Both the position numbers and the translations under genes were made by a program. Below, piece by piece: positions 33,888 through 42,317 of a stretch of 50,120 nucleotides of DNA (the stretch's first letter is position 1; every line of letters starts with the position of its first letter). The notes beneath the pieces are model-generated. The model made no database searches. It was given only the letters and a program-made list of their open reading frames with translations, and had not been told where the DNA came from. Source of the DNA: an uncultured Anaerobiospirillum sp. (GTDB taxonomy: Bacteria; Pseudomonadota; Gammaproteobacteria; Enterobacterales; Succinivibrionaceae); NCBI GenBank assembly GCA_944389785.1, contig CALXNP010000005.1:1-50120 (forward strand), read 5' to 3'.

Positions 33888-34673
33888 ATGGAAAAAGATC
33901 TTAGCCCTTTAGCTTTAAAAGCTAAACTACTATGTACTCTAGCTTGGCGTCTAGCCCAAGCTGGAGCTGAAACTAGATTAATAGTACAATCCTTAAAAAA
34001 AATCTCTTGTGCTCTTGATATAAAAAACAATGAAATTGGTATTAGCCGAAGTGGAGTTATTGTTAAGCTAACTCAAGGCAATGAACAAGTTATTGAATAC
34101 AAAGAAATTAAATTTCTAGGTATTAATATGTATCAAGTAAGCCGTTTACATAAAATTTGTTTACAGGTTGAAAAAGGTGAACTTTTAGATCCTAAACAAA
34201 TTTTACATAAAATCAGAGCAACACGTCCTGTACATTATTCAAAAAATTTACTTATTGTTCTTGAAGCTATAGCTGCAGGAGCTTTTGCCTACTTAAATGA
34301 TGCAAGTATAGCAGCTTGTCTATGTTCTATCATTGGTGGCATAGTCTTAATGTCTACTAGATTTTGCTGCATTAAGAGACGTTTTTTTGAAAACTTTGCT
34401 TTTATGTTAGCAGCGTTTTTAGGTTGTTCTACTACTTATTTATGTGCAAACTATGTAGTACAACTTGCCCCTGATGAAATTCCACGCTGTATGATTGCTA
34501 CTAGTTTAATTCTAGTACCAGGCTTTCCTTTTATTAATGGATTTTTGGATGTATTTAAAGGTTATGTAGATATTGGTCTTATTCGTCTATTTAATTCTTT
34601 AGTTTTAACTATGAGTGCTGCTATTGGGGTAAGCTTAGCTATTTTACTAACAACAGGAGCATTACCATGGTAA
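33888..34673 (+). CDS. yjjP: YjjP, ThrE-family exporter subunit
   Basis: This 261-residue protein is close in length to E. coli YjjP (256). The N-terminal soluble half (about 1-115) has the ThrE-type pattern LAQAGAETRLIVQSLKKI and a hydrolase-like fold. The C-terminal half has five or so TM helices, with the signature ASLILVPGFPFINGFLDVFKGYVDIGLIR-like segment (LVPGFPFING). In E. coli, YjjP with YjjB exports succinate under anaerobic conditions; other ThrE relatives export threonine/serine. The yjjB start overlaps its 3' end by 7 bases, so the two subunits are made together. Succinate export is the attractive role in a presumed fermenter. Confidence 0.9.
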   Translation: MEKDLSPLALKAKLLCTLAWRLAQAGAETRLIVQSLKKISCALDIKNNEIGISRSGVIVKLTQGNEQVIEYKEIKFLGINMYQVSRLHKICLQVEKGELLDPKQILHKIRATRPVHYSKNLLIVLEAIAAGAFAYLNDASIAACLCSIIGGIVLMSTRFCCIKRRFFENFAFMLAAFLGCSTTYLCANYVVQLAPDEIPRCMIATSLILVPGFPFINGFLDVFKGYVDIGLIRLFNSLVLTMSAAIGVSLAILLTTGALPW

Positions 34674-35149
34674 ACTTAATTATTGCTTTAAATACTGCTT
34701 TAATTGAAGGTATATTAGCTGCATTTATAGCTGTAGCTTTTGCTATGTTATTTGCAAGTCCATCTAAAGTTTTAGTATATATTGCTTTTGGTGGCTTTAT
34801 TACTCGTTTTTGCAGAAGCTTTTTATATACAGGATTACATTTTGAAATTGTAATTGCATGTTTTTGTGCTTGTGCCATCATGTCTTTACTATTTATATAT
34901 ATATCGCCAAAACTTGGAGTACCTCGTCCTGTATTTACAGTTGCAAGTATCATATCATTAATTCCTGGTATGGATGTATATCATGCTCTAATATCATTAA
35001 TACAGCTAATAGATAATCCTATAGGCACTACTAGCCTAATCTATACCATGTTCCACCATGCTACTAGATGTTTTTCTATCATGTTAGCAATTGCTTTAGG
35101 TATTGCAATACCACCATTATTTTTCTATCGTTATCGTTATGCAAAATAA
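34667..35149 (+). CDS. yjjB: YjjB, ThrE_2-family exporter subunit
   Basis: This small integral membrane protein has 160 residues (E. coli YjjB 157) and about five TM helices. Typical features are ALIEGILAAFIAVAFAMLFASP at the start, GGFITRFCRSFLY, PRPVFTVASIISLIPGMDVYHAL and a final ALGIAIPPLFFYRYRYAK. It supplies the second half of the split ThrE exporter. An aggag Shine-Dalgarno lies inside yjjP, 7 bases before the ATG. A strong hairpin follows its stop. Confidence 0.9.
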   Translation: MVNLIIALNTALIEGILAAFIAVAFAMLFASPSKVLVYIAFGGFITRFCRSFLYTGLHFEIVIACFCACAIMSLLFIYISPKLGVPRPVFTVASIISLIPGMDVYHALISLIQLIDNPIGTTSLIYTMFHHATRCFSIMLAIALGIAIPPLFFYRYRYAK

Positions 35150-35163
35150 TCTAAGTATTACAT

Positions 35164-35200
35164 ACTAGCCCTTAAGTCATAACCTAAGGGCTAAAATTTA
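35164..35200. terminator. Bidirectional terminator between yjjB and argE
   Basis: The stem 35166-35177 with 35082-type symmetry is read as 35166-35177 pairing 35182-35193 (tagccctta / taagggcta, one mismatch) around a 4-base loop. It is followed by aaaattt on the plus strand and preceded by bases that give a short U-rich tail on the minus strand. It sits between the convergent ends of yjjB and argE and partly touches the last argE codons' flank. Confidence 0.7.
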
Positions 35201-36334
35201 GGCATAAATTTCAATTAACTTTAATAAATTAGTATAATAAGTATCTACATCATTTAAATTAATACGCTCATCAATACGGTGAGCATGTTTAATAGAACCT
35301 GCTCCATAGACAATTACTGGACCTAAAGCTTGTAAAAAAGAGGCCTCTGTACAATAAGCCTCAAAAACACATTGCTTATTAGTAATATTTTGAATATTTT
35401 CAATTAACTTGCTATCTTGATTTAAAAAACTATCAATATCAGCAAAAACTTTTTCAAATTTAACTCTATCATCACCAAACTCTTGCTTTAACTTTGTGGT
35501 AATGTCATCTAGCAATGGATTGATAAAATTAGTATTAATTGCACCTGTTGGTCTAATGTCAAATAATAACTGAGCACTATCACATAAACGATTAGAGCAA
35601 TCACCACCGTGCAGAGCCCCAATATTTAAAGTAGAATAAGGTACACTAAATCTATCATCAGCATATTGTTTTAATTTGTCTTGTAATTCATACAAATAAG
35701 TCATAGCAGTATAAGCTATATTAAGTGCATTAACACCTAAACTTGGATTTGAAGAGTGACATGACTTACCGATAAAAGTATATTGTCCACAAATATAACC
35801 TTTATGTGCAATTATTGGTAATAGCTCTGTAGGTTCACCTATAACTATTAGAGAATATTGATTTTGATGCCTTTTAGCAAAATCAATTGCTCCATTCATT
35901 GAGGTTTCCTCATCTGCTGTAATCAAAAAAGATAAATTATGTTTAATGCTGCTTTTATCTAAAACAATAGCAATATACAACATTAAAGCTAAAAAACCTT
36001 TCATATCACAACTGCCTAAACCATAAGCACAATCATCTTTTAAAGTTAATTTAAAGGGATCAAAAGACCAATCATTGCTATTGCATGGCACAGTATCACT
36101 ATGACCTGATAATAATATACCCTTATTACTATCATCTACATTATATGAAGCCAATAAATTATACTTTCCCTCACTTACTGTGAATAATTGTGTATCATAA
36201 CCATTTTGTTTAAAAATAGAATCAGCATATTCAATTAAGGCTAAATTTGAGTGATCTAAACTTGCATCATTACTACTTATAGTATTAATTGCTACTAAAT
36301 CTTTTAATAGATTAAAATATAAATTCTTATCCAT
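35198..36334 (-). CDS. argE: Acetylornithine deacetylase
   Basis: ArgE removes the acetyl group from N-acetylornithine to give ornithine. It is an M20-family dinuclear Zn enzyme of 378 residues (E. coli 383). Metal ligands and catalytic residues are visible: His/Asp in LSGHSDTVP, Asp in GLGSCDMKGF, catalytic and ligand Glu pair in TADEETSMNG, the GEPTELLPIIAHKG segment and a late His in KHAHRIDERI. The dimerisation lid runs about 180-290. It is divergent from argC, the gammaproteobacterial layout, sharing a 249-bp regulatory region. Using ArgE, with no argJ here, indicates the linear rather than the cyclic acetyl pathway. Confidence 0.92.
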   Translation of the reverse strand: MDKNLYFNLLKDLVAINTISSNDASLDHSNLALIEYADSIFKQNGYDTQLFTVSEGKYNLLASYNVDDSNKGILLSGHSDTVPCNSNDWSFDPFKLTLKDDCAYGLGSCDMKGFLALMLYIAIVLDKSSIKHNLSFLITADEETSMNGAIDFAKRHQNQYSLIVIGEPTELLPIIAHKGYICGQYTFIGKSCHSSNPSLGVNALNIAYTAMTYLYELQDKLKQYADDRFSVPYSTLNIGALHGGDCSNRLCDSAQLLFDIRPTGAINTNFINPLLDDITTKLKQEFGDDRVKFEKVFADIDSFLNQDSKLIENIQNITNKQCVFEAYCTEASFLQALGPVIVYGAGSIKHAHRIDERINLNDVDTYYTNLLKLIEIYA

Positions 36335-36512
36335 TTATTTAATATCCTTTTATGATTAATCTAATACACAAATATCATATTACTGAAAATAAGAAGCTTG
36401 ACTAAAAATTTATATAGATTAATTATTTTTTGCACTAAATATAAACATAACTAAAGATTTTTCACCAAAATAGCACAACTTTGAAGTGCGCTTATTAAAA
36501 AATTGCAATAGA

Positions 36513-36540
36513 TATGTATATTTGGTAATTTTCATAAAAT
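36513..36540 (+). promoter_or_regulatory. Putative argC promoter
   Basis: The -35-like ttgcaa (36513-36518), a 16-base spacer and the -10-like taaaat (36535-36540) predict a start near 36547, 37 bases before argC. I searched the 249-bp argE-argC interval for an ArgR box (tgaat....attca) and did not find a convincing one. Confidence 0.4.
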
Positions 36541-36583
36541 CGTTATTCAATAAATTGAGCTTGTATTTTATTTTGAGGTTTTA

Positions 36584-37585
36584 ATGATTAATGTAAGTAT
36601 TATTGGTGCATCTGGATATACAGGTGTTGAACTAATTAAAATGCTAATTAAACATAATGAAGTTAATTTGCAAGGATTATACGTCTCACAAAATAGTGCT
36701 GATGCTAATAAAGAAATTGCAAACTTACATGGTGTATTACAAGATAGATGCAAACTTAAGCTTACTCCACTTAGCGATGTTGAAGCAGTAGCAAAAGCTA
36801 GTGATGTAGTATTTCTAGCTACTGATCATAAAACCTCACATGATTTAGCTCCTATTTTCGTTACTAATAATTGTGTAGTTTTTGATCTATCAGGTGCTTT
36901 TAGAGTCAATGAACAAAACTTTTATACTAAATATTATGGTTTTGAGCATGAGCATCAAGAATTATTAGCTAATGCTTATTATGCTTTATGTGAATATAGC
37001 GATATTAAGCTTATGCAGCAAAGCAAGCTTATCTCATTGCCTGGTTGTTATCCAACAGCTTCACAGTTAGCTTTAAGACCATTATTTAATAATGACCTCT
37101 TAGACACCGACTTTGCACCTGTAATCAATGCAACTTCTGGTGTTTCTGGAGCTGGAAGAAAAGCAAGTTTAACTAACTCTTTTTGTGAGGTTAGCTTAAA
37201 TGCTTATGGCATTTTTACTCATCGTCATTTACCAGAAATTGAAAAACATGTAGGTCATAAAGTAATTTTTAACCCACATTTAGGTTTTTTCAAACGAGGT
37301 ATTTTAGCTACTATTACAGCTAAAGCTAATAACAAAACTAATTTAGATAGTTTAAAGCAAGCTTATGACTACTATAAAGATAAAAAATTAGTTAGAGTAA
37401 AAAATACTGCTGTAAAATTAGGTGATGTTGTAAATACTCCATTTTGCGATATAAGCTATGCTTATAATGATGGTTATATTGTAGTATGCAGTGCTATTGA
37501 TAATTTATTAAAAGGTGCTTCTGCACAAGCTATACAAGCATTTAACCTATATTTTGGTTTTGATGAAACTAAATCCTTATTTTAG
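36584..37585 (+). CDS. argC: N-acetyl-gamma-glutamyl-phosphate reductase
   Basis: This enzyme reduces N-acetylglutamyl phosphate to the semialdehyde with NADPH, the third step to ornithine. At 333 residues it matches E. coli ArgC (334). The Rossmann fingerprint is GASGYTGVEL at 8-17. The catalytic Cys is C155 in LPGCYPTAS. The segment SGVSGAGRKA and the His in THRHLPEIEKH are characteristic. It is first in the operon argC-argB-argA-argD, with the argB start 11 bases after its stop and a gaggtttt ribosome site. Confidence 0.95.
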   Translation: MINVSIIGASGYTGVELIKMLIKHNEVNLQGLYVSQNSADANKEIANLHGVLQDRCKLKLTPLSDVEAVAKASDVVFLATDHKTSHDLAPIFVTNNCVVFDLSGAFRVNEQNFYTKYYGFEHEHQELLANAYYALCEYSDIKLMQQSKLISLPGCYPTASQLALRPLFNNDLLDTDFAPVINATSGVSGAGRKASLTNSFCEVSLNAYGIFTHRHLPEIEKHVGHKVIFNPHLGFFKRGILATITAKANNKTNLDSLKQAYDYYKDKKLVRVKNTAVKLGDVVNTPFCDISYAYNDGYIVVCSAIDNLLKGASAQAIQAFNLYFGFDETKSLF

Positions 37586-37596
37586 AGAGGTTGATT

Positions 37597-38361
37597 ATGA
37601 GTCATAAAGGGCCGCCTATTATAAAATTAAGCGGCAAAGCACTAAGTGATGTAGAAAGCTTAAAAAAGTTGTTTAGCTCTTTTGCACATCATCAAGCTAT
37701 AGTGGTGCATGGTGGTGGCATTGAGGTAGATGCACTTTTAGCTAAACTTGGCATCACTAGTCAAAAAATAGATGGCATTAGAGTATCGCCAAGTGCTGAT
37801 ATGCCATATATCACAGCAGCTTTAGCTGGTATTTGCAATAAGACTTTACAATCTTATGCTATAGCATCACATATCAATGCTATAGGCTTGATGGCTACAG
37901 ATGCTAAATGTTTAACTTTAAAAAAATATGATGAAAAGTACGGTTGTGTGGCCAGTGCTGTTGCAAATGATAAAAGCTTTTTAAATAATCTGCTTGCCCA
38001 AAACATTATTCCTATCATATGTTCAATAGGACATGATGAGGAAGGTAATTTATACAATATTAATGCAGATGATGTAGCAAGTGCTTTAGCTAAACTTTTT
38101 AACAGTGACCTCTACTTTATTTCAGATGTTAGCGGTGTACTTGATCAAAATAAAAATTTAATTGATTTTATAGATAGAGCTAAATGTGAACAATTAATTA
38201 AAGATAAGGTTATAACTGATGGTATGATTGTTAAAGTTAAAATGGCCTTAGAAGTATCAAGTTACACTAAAAATAATGTTGTTATTGCCTCTATACACGA
38301 TCCTTTATTAACTCAAAATCTCTTTATGCTCCGACGATTTGGCACTACTGTTTTAGCTTAA
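37597..38361 (+). CDS. argB: Acetylglutamate kinase
   Basis: This kinase phosphorylates N-acetylglutamate, the second step of arginine synthesis. The 254 residues start at the ATG at 37597, which follows an agagagg site; an in-frame TTG at 37591 overlaps that site and is unlikely. Length matches the arginine-insensitive E. coli type (258). Visible motifs are KLSGKALSD at the N-terminus (phosphate-binding Lys), VHGGGIEVD, a NINADDVASALA nucleotide loop, FISDVSGVLD, and DGMIVKVKMALE. The N-terminal extension found in arginine-inhibited hexameric kinases is missing, so feedback control likely falls on another enzyme. Confidence 0.93.
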   Translation: MSHKGPPIIKLSGKALSDVESLKKLFSSFAHHQAIVVHGGGIEVDALLAKLGITSQKIDGIRVSPSADMPYITAALAGICNKTLQSYAIASHINAIGLMATDAKCLTLKKYDEKYGCVASAVANDKSFLNNLLAQNIIPIICSIGHDEEGNLYNINADDVASALAKLFNSDLYFISDVSGVLDQNKNLIDFIDRAKCEQLIKDKVITDGMIVKVKMALEVSSYTKNNVVIASIHDPLLTQNLFMLRRFGTTVLA

Positions 38362-38401
38362 AAATACAAGATTTAGTAATGTGAAAAAATTGGAGTAAAA
38401 A

Positions 38402-39067
38402 ATGTCACAGCATTTAGAAAATAGTCAAATTCCTTTTATTAACCTAAGCGTAGATATTGATAATTTTAAAGATCACTCTTTAGGTGATCTTTATGACAGA
38501 GCTTATAAATTACATGAGTCAAAAGAATTAAATGATCATGACTTTAATAAAATTCAATTAGCTATATCTGAAATCTTAGCTACTATTGAGGAAAAAAATA
38601 AAGATCATTTTTATGTAAGACAAGCAAGACTTACTGATATTGATGAGCTTGAAAATATGGTTTCTTATTGGGCTCAACAAGGTGAAAACCTACCTCGTGC
38701 TAGAGCTGATTTAATTCGTAATATACTTTCTTTTGCAGTATGTGTAAAAAACAATGCAGTAGTTGGTTGTGCCTGTCTTTTTGTTTATGACTCAGGACTT
38801 GCAGAAATAAGATCACTTGGTGTTTCACCACTAATTCAACGACAAGGACAAGGCCGCGCTATAGTTGAATATCTACTAAGCAGAGCTTGTAAAATGAAAA
38901 TCAAAAAAGTTTTTGTATTAACCCGTAATCCAGCTTTTTTTGAGCGTGTGGGCTTTACTAAGACAGTTATTACCGCCTTGCCTGAAAAAATCTTAAAAGA
39001 TTGTGATAACTGCAAGAAAAAAGATAGATGCGATGAAGTAGCTTATGAATATAATTTTAAAGGATAA
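38402..39067 (+). CDS. argA: Short-type N-acetylglutamate synthase (GNAT) with N-terminal extension
   Basis: The protein (221 aa) catalyses, by homology, acetyl transfer from acetyl-CoA to glutamate. Residues from about 72 form a GNAT domain (FYVRQARLTDIDELENMV, the acetyl-CoA loop GVSPLIQRQGQGRAIVEYLL). The C-terminal signature LPEKILKDCDNCKKKDRCDE is typical of stand-alone NAGS enzymes, with its four Cys. It lacks the amino-acid-kinase domain of classical gammaproteobacterial ArgA (about 440 aa). Instead there are about 70 residues of polar, helical N-terminus with no recognised domain. The Shine-Dalgarno is ttggag. It sits between argB and argD, 3 bases before argD, supporting the arginine role. 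Confidence 0.85.
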   Translation: MSQHLENSQIPFINLSVDIDNFKDHSLGDLYDRAYKLHESKELNDHDFNKIQLAISEILATIEEKNKDHFYVRQARLTDIDELENMVSYWAQQGENLPRARADLIRNILSFAVCVKNNAVVGCACLFVYDSGLAEIRSLGVSPLIQRQGQGRAIVEYLLSRACKMKIKKVFVLTRNPAFFERVGFTKTVITALPEKILKDCDNCKKKDRCDEVAYEYNFKG

Positions 39068-39070
39068 TTT

Positions 39071-40285
39071 ATGGCTAATGTAACTAGACAAACTTATGAT
39101 GAAGTAATGATGCCTGTATATAAACCTCTTGAAATGGTAATTGAAAGAGGAGAAGGTGTTTATCTTTATGATACTCATGGTAATAAATATTTGGATTTAG
39201 CAGCTGGTATTGCTGTTAACTGCTTAGGTCACAACAATCCTGGTATAGTTAAGATTATTAGTGAACAAGCTCAAAAATTAATTCATGTATCAAATATCTT
39301 TACTAATACTAAAACACTAGAGTTAGCACTAAAGATTACTCATTTAACAGGTTTTGATAAAGTATTTTTTGTAAACTCAGGCACTGAGGCTAACGAGGCT
39401 GCTCTAAAATTAGCTAGACGCTATGCTTATGAGAAATATGGCGAGCAAAAAGATGAGATTATTTCATTCACCCATAGTTTTCATGGCAGAACCTTCTTTT
39501 CAGTAAGTGTTGGTGGTCAACCTAAATATTCAAAAGGCTTTGGTCCAAAGCCAGGTGCTATTACTCATTTACCTTTTAATGATATAAAAGCTTTTGAAAA
39601 GCAAATTTCAGATAAAACTTGTGCTGTAATTTTAGAACCTATACAAGGTGAAGGTGGTGTAATTAAAGCTGATAGTGAGTTTTTAAGCGCAGTACGTAAT
39701 CTTTGTGATAAACACAATGCAATTTTAATCTTTGATGAAGTACAAACAGGTTTAGCAAGAAGTGGAACACTTTATGCCTATGAGCAAATGGGAGTAAGAC
39801 CTGATATTTTAACAACCTCAAAAGCACTTGCAGGAGGTATTCCTTGTGGTGCTTTATTAACAAGCACACAAATTGCCACCCATTTTTCTCTTGGCTCTCA
39901 TGGCTCTACTTTTGGAGGTAATCCTTTAGCTTGTGCTGTTGCCTGTTATGTTTTAGATGTGATTTCTGATAAAAACTTTTTACAAGCAGTACAAGAAAAA
40001 TCTAAACACTTTTTCACAGGTTTAAATGCTCTTAAAGACAAATATAAAATCTTTAAAGAAGTTCGAGGAATGGGCTTATTAATAGGTGCAGTACTTAGTG
40101 ATGAATATCAAGGTAAAGCATCACTGCTTCAAGAATTATGTGGTAAAGAAAATTTATTAGTACTTACAGCATCTCCTGATGTTTTAAGATTAACTCCACC
40201 ACTTATTATCTCAGATAAGCAGATTGATATTGCTTTAGAGCTACTTGATAAAGCCTGCAATAATTTTATACAAGCTTGTAAATAA
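39071..40285 (+). CDS. argD: Acetylornithine aminotransferase
   Basis: This PLP class-III aminotransferase converts N-acetylglutamate semialdehyde to N-acetylornithine. It may also serve lysine synthesis as succinyl-DAP aminotransferase. It has 404 residues (E. coli ArgD 406). Visible features are FVNSGTEANEAALKLAR at about 100-116, SFHGRTFFSVS, ILEPIQGEGGV, LIFDEVQTGLARSG, the PLP lysine K251 in TTSKALAGGIPCG, and HGSTFGGNPLACAVA. The start is 3 bases after the short argA stop. A strong bidirectional terminator at 40294-40326 ends the operon. Confidence 0.95.
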   Translation: MANVTRQTYDEVMMPVYKPLEMVIERGEGVYLYDTHGNKYLDLAAGIAVNCLGHNNPGIVKIISEQAQKLIHVSNIFTNTKTLELALKITHLTGFDKVFFVNSGTEANEAALKLARRYAYEKYGEQKDEIISFTHSFHGRTFFSVSVGGQPKYSKGFGPKPGAITHLPFNDIKAFEKQISDKTCAVILEPIQGEGGVIKADSEFLSAVRNLCDKHNAILIFDEVQTGLARSGTLYAYEQMGVRPDILTTSKALAGGIPCGALLTSTQIATHFSLGSHGSTFGGNPLACAVACYVLDVISDKNFLQAVQEKSKHFFTGLNALKDKYKIFKEVRGMGLLIGAVLSDEYQGKASLLQELCGKENLLVLTASPDVLRLTPPLIISDKQIDIALELLDKACNNFIQACK

Positions 40286-40290
40286 ACAAA

Positions 40291-40330
40291 AATACTCTTG
40301 CAAAATCTTAATGATTTAGCAAGAGTTTAA
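40291..40330. terminator. Bidirectional terminator between argD and the SDR gene
   Basis: The stem 40294-40307 pairs with 40313-40326 (actcttgc / gcaagagt with one mismatch inside) around a 5-base loop. It is followed by ttaattac on the plus strand and by atttttgttt on the minus strand. It lies between the convergent stops of argD and the short-chain dehydrogenase. Confidence 0.8.
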
Positions 40331-40352
40331 TTACTTAAATTATTTATCAAAG

Positions 40353-41114
40353 CTAAGATGCCACTAAACCACCATCTACTAAGTAATTAGCTCCAGTAAT
40401 AAAAGAAGCTTCATCACTTGCTAAAAAATATACTAAATTTGCTACTTCACAAGGTTTACCTAAGCGATTACCAAAGAATAACGCCTCTTCTTCTTTTAGC
40501 ATTTGCTCTTTTTTATGCTCATCACCTTGACTTAATTTTTCAAACAAATTCTCAACTAAAGGTGTAGCAATAGTACCAGGACACACAGAATTTACTCTAA
40601 TGTTATACTCTTTTAAATCAATAGACATTGATTTTACAATTTGAGCTAAAGCACCTTTAGTTAGTCCATAAGCAAAACTTTTTGGTTTACCTATATAACT
40701 TTGATCAGAAGCATTAATTACAATACTTCCTTGAGATTTAATTAAAGCATCAAGACAAGCTTGAATAGTATATATCGTACCATAAATATTAGTATTAATA
40801 ACTAATTGTAACTCTTCTTCACTTATATCTAATATACTGTTTTTTCTATGAATACCAGCATTAGCAAATAAGCAATCTATTGCTTTAAACTTATTTAAAA
40901 CTTGAGCTACTGCATTTTTTAAATCATCTTTATTAGTTGTAGAACCTTCAATAAAAAGTAAATTATCACTATCATTAATTTGTTCTACTAATTTTAAACT
41001 ATTATCTCTATCCTTATCCATAAAAGCTACTTTAAAACCTTTTTCATAAAATTTTAAAACTGTAGCTTTGCCTATGCCTAAAGCACCACCTGTAATAAAT
41101 ACAACTTTTTGCAT
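40353..41114 (-). CDS. Short-chain dehydrogenase/reductase
   Basis: This classical SDR of 253 residues binds NAD(P) through GGALGIGKA at 7-15 and the NAG motif in FANAGIH. The active-site serine region is VINASDQSYIGKPKS and the catalytic pair is YGLTK. PGTIATPLVENL and DEASFITGANYLVDGG near the C-terminus are typical. MDKD following the second strand suggests NAD rather than NADP preference. It is last in a three-gene minus-strand operon, 2 bases after the iron-alcohol dehydrogenase, so it likely works on a related alcohol, sugar or ketone. The substrate is unknown. Confidence 0.88.
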   Translation of the reverse strand: MQKVVFITGGALGIGKATVLKFYEKGFKVAFMDKDRDNSLKLVEQINDSDNLLFIEGSTTNKDDLKNAVAQVLNKFKAIDCLFANAGIHRKNSILDISEEELQLVINTNIYGTIYTIQACLDALIKSQGSIVINASDQSYIGKPKSFAYGLTKGALAQIVKSMSIDLKEYNIRVNSVCPGTIATPLVENLFEKLSQGDEHKKEQMLKEEEALFFGNRLGKPCEVANLVYFLASDEASFITGANYLVDGGLVAS

Positions 41115-41116
41115 AT

Positions 41117-42307
41117 CTACTCCTTATAATTTGCAGCAATATTATAGATACTCTCACAATCACTTCTGTCTAAAATCATAAAATGACCTTCACTATGATT
41201 ATCTATGCCAAGCATATTTAAAAGTTTTGGAATATCATCTTTATTTGCCCCTAATTGCTCAAAATTAAGCGGCATTGACATAGATTTAAAAAATTCACGT
41301 AAAGCACTTACACCTGCTTTTGCAGTATCGTAAGGATCCTCAAAATTCATTTCAATGCCAAAAACACGATTAGCAAATTGAGCAAAACGCATAACATCAT
41401 GAGACATGGTATATTCCATCCAAGCAGGCATAATCACCGCAAGGCCAGCACCATGAGCACAATCATATAAAGCAGATAATTGATGCTCTAAGTGATGTGA
41501 TGCCCAATCTTGCTCACGTCCAACTCCACATAAGTTATTATGAGCTAAAGTAGCAGCCCACATTAAATTAGCTCTTGCACCATAATCAAAAGGATCATTT
41601 AAAATACGAGGTACTGTCTCAATTATTGAGCACAATAAACCCTCACAAATTCTATCAGTAACACTTACATCTTTAGTATTTGTAAAATAGCGTTCTAAAA
41701 TATGTGCCATCATATCCACTACACCGCAAGCAGTTTGATATGTTGATAAACTAAAGCTAAGCTTTGGATTTAAAATAGCAAAACAAGGTACAATTAAATT
41801 TGAGCTAATACCTGATTTAATGATCTTATCTGCATGCAAACCTTGAATTACACAACTAGAAGACCCTTCAGAACCCGCTGCTGGTATAGTTAAAATAACA
41901 CCTACATCAATAGCTTTTTCAATACTATTTCTTTGTATAAAAAAATGTTCAAAAAAATCATTCTCAATTAAAGCACCAACAGCACAAGCTTTAGCTGTAT
42001 CTATTACACTACCTCCACCTACAGCTAAAATAAAGTCAATTTTCTCTTTTTTACAGATTTCACAAGCTTCATAAACCAAGTCACAACGTGGATTAGGCAT
42101 AACCCCGCCTAAGGAAAACACTGTAAGATTTTGCTCTTTAATTGACGAAATAACTCTATCTATGAGACCTATTTTCTTTGCAAAAGAACTACCATAAATA
42201 ACTAGTACTCTATGTTTTTTTAATGCCTTAATATGCTTACCAACTAATAAATCACTATCTTGACCAAAATAATAGTGTGTTGGCCTAAAAAATTCAAAAT
42301 CATCCAT
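41117..42307 (-). CDS. Iron-containing alcohol dehydrogenase
   Basis: The chosen start is the ATG at 42307, after a gggagaat ribosome site, giving 396 residues beginning MDDFEFFRPTHYYFG as in the YqhD/butanol-dehydrogenase group. An ATG 42 bases upstream lies in the preceding gene and is less likely. The nucleotide-binding motif is AVGGGSVIDTAKACA. Metal ligands are the Asp and His in VVDMMAHILERYF and the two histidines of DWASHHLEHQLSALYDCAHGAG (in parts: HHLEHQLS, CAHGAGLA). NADPH-dependent aldehyde reduction is the usual role. It is co-transcribed with an SDR and a polytopic membrane protein, an unusual set. Confidence 0.88.
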   Translation of the reverse strand: MDDFEFFRPTHYYFGQDSDLLVGKHIKALKKHRVLVIYGSSFAKKIGLIDRVISSIKEQNLTVFSLGGVMPNPRCDLVYEACEICKKEKIDFILAVGGGSVIDTAKACAVGALIENDFFEHFFIQRNSIEKAIDVGVILTIPAAGSEGSSSCVIQGLHADKIIKSGISSNLIVPCFAILNPKLSFSLSTYQTACGVVDMMAHILERYFTNTKDVSVTDRICEGLLCSIIETVPRILNDPFDYGARANLMWAATLAHNNLCGVGREQDWASHHLEHQLSALYDCAHGAGLAVIMPAWMEYTMSHDVMRFAQFANRVFGIEMNFEDPYDTAKAGVSALREFFKSMSMPLNFEQLGANKDDIPKLLNMLGIDNHSEGHFMILDRSDCESIYNIAANYKE

Positions 42308-42317
42308 AATATTCTCC

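Noticed and set aside
36335-36583. ArgR box between argE and argC
   Set aside because: The near-palindrome ttcaataaattga around 36547-36560 has the arms in the opposite orientation to the ArgR consensus.
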